Assembly (NCBI GenBank): GCA_039933105.1 | Contig: JBDTOT010000020.1 | Location: 20,309-84,308, forward strand | DNA length: 64,000 nt | From: FEN-1219 sp039933105 | GTDB lineage: Bacteria > Pseudomonadota > Gammaproteobacteria > Steroidobacterales > Rariloculaceae | Direction: 5' to 3' | In this document: positions 61,533-64,000 of the stretch, piece after piece | Numbering within the stretch: position 1 is the first letter of the stretch | How the letters are laid out: each line of letters opens with the position of its first letter | Notes under the pieces: generated by a model | Database searches by the model: none | Told to the model about the DNA's origin: nothing | Seen by the model: only the letters and a program-made list of their open reading frames with translations | Program-made: the position numbers and the translations under genes

Positions 61533-62030
61533 ATGGCCCGCTACCGCCCTCCGCGCCCCGAGAGCGCGAAATACATCACGCCTGAAGGCGCCGCCGCGCT
61601 GCGCCGCGAGCTCGATGAGCTGTGGCGCGTGAAGCGGCCCGTCGTTACACGGGCTGTGTCCGAAGCGGCTGCCCAGGGCGATCGGTCGGAAAACGCGGAA
61701 TACATCTACGGCAAGAGGCAGCTCGCCGAGATCGACCGGCGTGTACGGTTTCTACGCAAGCGCCTGACCGGCATTCGCGTGGTCGATCAGCCGCCCGATG
61801 ACACCGACAAAGCGTACTTCGGCGCGTGGTTCGTATTGCGGAGCGACGTGGGCGACGAACGCGAATACCGGCTCGTAGGTCCGGACGAATTCGACGCCGC
61901 GCCCGAGTACGTCAGCATCGAGTCGCCGCTCGGGCGCGCGGTGCTCGGCAAGGCCATCGGCGCCGCGGTGACCGTGCGCACGCCGGAAGGCTCGCAGAGC
62001 TATGAGCTCCTGCGCGTACGTTATCGCTGA
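61533..62030 (+). CDS. greB: transcription elongation factor GreB
   Basis: Rescues backtracked RNA polymerase by stimulating transcript cleavage. It has 165 residues (158 in E. coli). The N-terminal coiled coil has KYITPEGAAALRRELDELW and EAAAQGDRSENAEYIYGKRQ (the acidic D-x-x-E loop tip), and the C-terminal FKBP-like domain has YVSIESPLGRAVLGKAIGAA. R-x-R-F in RRVRFLRKRL favours GreB over GreA. ATG 61533, divergent from lipA. Confidence 0.95.
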   Translation: MARYRPPRPESAKYITPEGAAALRRELDELWRVKRPVVTRAVSEAAAQGDRSENAEYIYGKRQLAEIDRRVRFLRKRLTGIRVVDQPPDDTDKAYFGAWFVLRSDVGDEREYRLVGPDEFDAAPEYVSIESPLGRAVLGKAIGAAVTVRTPEGSQSYELLRVRYR

Positions 62031-62032
62031 GC

Positions 62033-62059
62033 AAAAAAAATGCCCGGCCGAAGCCGGGC
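62033..62059 (-). terminator. rho-independent terminator of the 66-aa gene
   Basis: GCCCGGC (62042-62048), loop CGAA, GCCGGGC (62053-62059), followed on the minus strand by a run of eight T (62040-62033). Classic intrinsic terminator in the leftward direction, 25 bases past the 66-aa gene. It starts 3 bases after the greB stop. Confidence 0.92.
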
Positions 62060-62083
62060 GAGTCACAGGGGGAAACTTGGCGA

Positions 62084-62284
62084 CTACTGCAAACGGGCCC
62101 AGTTCAGTAGTCGTACGTCCGCAGACCGCAAATCGAAATTCCTGGCCAGCAGCGCTTCGATTTCTTTGGTCTCGTAGCGTTGCTCTGTAGGCTGGTTCAC
62201 TTCCACGACTCCGCTGAACTCCTGGTCCTTGCCTTCGGCGGCTTCGCCAGTCAACACGAAGTGGGTGTAGTACTTGACGCCCAT
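62084..62284 (-). CDS. hypothetical protein (66 aa)
   Basis: Small soluble protein, MGVKYYTHFVLTGEAAEGKD then FSGVVEVNQPTEQRYETKEI and LLARNFDLRSADVRLLNWAR. Alternating strand/helix pattern without signal peptide or membrane segment. ATG 62284 is preferred: the frame is open to 62488, but the upstream part overlaps the next gene's start and is Cys/Arg-rich without domain character. It has its own strong terminator, which supports a real, independently transcribed gene. Family not recognised. Confidence 0.65.
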   Translation of the reverse strand: MGVKYYTHFVLTGEAAEGKDQEFSGVVEVNQPTEQRYETKEIEALLARNFDLRSADVRLLNWARLQ

Positions 62285-62460
62285 GGATCGGAACTCTAAA
62301 GATCGCTCAGCGACACGTCTGTGATTGCCTCCACATTTTGCCGCCGCGCCGCACAACGGCACGCCCCGAAACTCGTGGATCTCATTCGAAATGCCGTCAG
62401 GCTTGACATATTTTTCTGGCAGCATATAGAGAGAGGTTCGACTTGGCGGAGCGCGTTTGC

Positions 62461-63936
62461 ATGACTTTGACTCGACCCCTATTGGCACTTACTTGCTTGC
62501 TGGCCGTTGCTTTCTTCGCCGCGCCTAGCCATGCACAGCAGGAATTGCGCCCGACGTTATTCGCGGACGCAGACCGCGCTCAGGCGGCGGCCAAGGCTAT
62601 GAACGCTGCGCTACTCGCTCCAACGACATTCGGCCGCGCGGCCGAAGCCTATATGGCGGCCGACGCCGATCTCACGCGCGGCCGTAACCTCGAGCGCGTG
62701 AAGAGCAACCTCGCCGCCGCGACGAAAGCATTCAACGAAGCGGCCCAGGCGGCCGAGATCGCGAGCGTTACGCTCGCCGCGGTCGTCAAGACACGCGCCG
62801 ACGCCACACGCGCGAACGCCACCACGTTTGCGGCCGACGGTTGGCGCAATGCGGAAGCTGCGTTCGACTCCGCGGCGCGCCGGCTCGAGACGGGCGACAT
62901 CCGCGGCGCACACACTCGTGCCGATCAGGCCGAGGGGCTGTACCGCGACGCGGAGCTCACGGCGATCAAAGCTCAGTACCTGAGCCAGACACGAGCGCTG
63001 CTGGCCGAAGCCGAGCAGCAGCGCGTGCCGCGTCTCGCGCCTACCACGTATGAGAAAGCGCGTTCACTACTCGCACAGGCCGAGAAGGAGCTGAACGAGA
63101 ACCGCTACGACACTGACCTGCCGCGCAGCCTCGCGCAGCAGGCGAACTACGAAGCGCGCCACGCCATCTACCTCGCCAAGGTGATAGCTCAGATGCGCGA
63201 TGATGGGGACACGCTCGAGGATGTGATCTTGCGTTACGAGGATCCGGTCACACAGATCAGCGGCGCCGCCGACCGAGTGGCACAGTTCGACAAGGGCATC
63301 GACCCTGTCGTCATGGAGCTGGTCACCTATATCGAAGCGCTGCGAGAGCAAAGCTCCCAGAGCCAGCGGGATCTCACCGACACGCGCAAGCGCGTTGGCG
63401 AGCTAGAGGAAGAGATCCGCGAGCTCGACCAGCGGCTCGGCGGCGTTTCGCAGGAACGCGTGGCGCTCGTGCAGCGGCTGGAGGCCGAGGGGCGGATCCG
63501 CGAGCAGTTCACGGCGATCGAGAACATGTTCGATCGCGATCAGGCGCGGGTGTCGCGAGAAGGCAATCGCATGGTCATTCGGCTCGTGGGGCTTACGTTC
63601 CAGAGCGGGCAGGCCGAGGTGCAGGCGGCGGCGCGCGGGCTGCTCGAGAAGCTTAAAGGGGCGACGGAAGTGTTTCCGCGCTCGCAGATCGTGATCGAAG
63701 GGCACACGGACTCGTACGGCAGCGACGAGACGAACCTGGCGTTGTCGCGGCGCCGCGCGGAAGCGGTGAGCGCGTATCTCGTCCAGCTCGGCGTACCTGC
63801 GCTGCGTATGAGCGCGGTGGGTTACGGCGAGACGCAGCCAATCGCGAACAACGACACTGAACAGGGCCGCGCGCGCAACCGGCGCATCGATGTCATCATC
63901 GAACCCCAACTCGAGTCCGCTCCCCCTCCCCAATAA
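62461..63936 (+). CDS. OmpA-family protein with DUF4398-like helical N-domain
   Basis: 491 residues. Signal peptide (LLALTCLLAVAFFAAPSHAQ), then about 330 residues of Ala-rich helices: DUF4398-like repeats (APTTFGRAAEAYMAAD and APTTYEKARSLLAQAEKEL) and a coiled coil (SQRDLTDTRKRVGELEEEIR). The C-terminal OmpA domain has IVIEGHTDSYGSDETNLALS and RRRAEAVSAYLVQLGV, with the Asp and Arg that bind peptidoglycan diaminopimelate. It likely tethers the envelope. ATG 62461 was used; a TTG at 62443 is open. Only 64 non-coding bases follow before the window edge. Confidence 0.9.
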   Translation: MTLTRPLLALTCLLAVAFFAAPSHAQQELRPTLFADADRAQAAAKAMNAALLAPTTFGRAAEAYMAADADLTRGRNLERVKSNLAAATKAFNEAAQAAEIASVTLAAVVKTRADATRANATTFAADGWRNAEAAFDSAARRLETGDIRGAHTRADQAEGLYRDAELTAIKAQYLSQTRALLAEAEQQRVPRLAPTTYEKARSLLAQAEKELNENRYDTDLPRSLAQQANYEARHAIYLAKVIAQMRDDGDTLEDVILRYEDPVTQISGAADRVAQFDKGIDPVVMELVTYIEALREQSSQSQRDLTDTRKRVGELEEEIRELDQRLGGVSQERVALVQRLEAEGRIREQFTAIENMFDRDQARVSREGNRMVIRLVGLTFQSGQAEVQAAARGLLEKLKGATEVFPRSQIVIEGHTDSYGSDETNLALSRRRAEAVSAYLVQLGVPALRMSAVGYGETQPIANNDTEQGRARNRRIDVIIEPQLESAPPPQ

Positions 63937-64000
63937 CGCCGCGCGCGTTTGCACCCTCACCAAGTTCTGGGAGATGGTGGGAGCGTGTGGATGTCGAGCA

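Overview
The window is GC-rich chromosomal DNA of a Gram-negative gammaproteobacterium. It carries LPS core genes (waaF, hldD, kdkA, two LpxL-type acyltransferases), an MSHA-type pilus operon, GreB, Fis, GlnE and the trxA/rhlB/rho neighbourhood. The order groES-groEL / cutA-dsbD-TlpA-like-aroQ-accB-accC-prmA-zinc-ribbon protein-fis-purH-purD resembles the Xanthomonadales/Nevskiales/Steroidobacterales side of the class. That placement is inferred from gene order only; there is no rRNA in the window. I saw no tRNA, rRNA, CRISPR array, insertion sequence or prophage. No gene-free stretch exceeds 300 bases.

Layout. 1-6.9 kb: a hydrolase fragment, htpG, two small unknown genes, an orphan ParA, a 79-aa unknown, ppnN, an L,D-transpeptidase and htpX. 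7.0-11.9 kb: lipid A and core genes (two tandem late acyltransferases, kdkA, waaF, hldD) and a zf-CHCC protein. 11.9-17 kb: glnE and groESL. 17-28 kb: a long plus-strand run from cutA and the periplasmic thiol-redox genes through aroQ, accBC, prmA and fis to purH-purD. 28-34.5 kb: rho-trxA divergent from rhlB, a YrfG-type nucleotidase, cysQ, a YdcH-like protein, glk and a small lipoprotein. 34.6-35.9 kb: a nucleotide-transporter-like MFS protein. 35.9-50.5 kb: a compact MSHA pilus operon, transcribed leftwards from mshI to mshQ. 50.8-54.4 kb: a fused 5-oxoprolinase. 54.4-61.5 kb: a leftward series lipA-sohB-M23 peptidase-L,D-transpeptidase-rhomboid-contractile sheath protein-methyltransferase. 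61.5-64 kb: greB, a 66-aa unknown and an OmpA-family protein.

Points of most interest. (i) A full-length phage/contractile-injection-type tail sheath protein stands alone among housekeeping and envelope genes, 6 bases from a methyltransferase gene. (ii) Rho has a 79-residue N-terminal extension with an Asn-Ser/poly-Asn tract encoded by an in-frame microsatellite. (iii) The MSHA operon lacks mshM, mshN, mshH and a separate mshF, and has a strong hairpin just after the major pilin gene. (iv) DsbD carries two tandem N-terminal periplasmic domains. (v) CTTGAAA heat-shock promoter motifs precede htpG, htpX and groESL, and a CIRCE operator lies next to the groESL one. (vi) Several convergent gene pairs share stop-codon bases (CTAG or TTAG).

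Most products are housekeeping: protein folding, LPS, fatty-acid and purine synthesis, RNA metabolism and cell-wall remodelling. The pilus operon is the main accessory function. Its ATPase has an MshEN domain, suggesting control by cyclic di-GMP.
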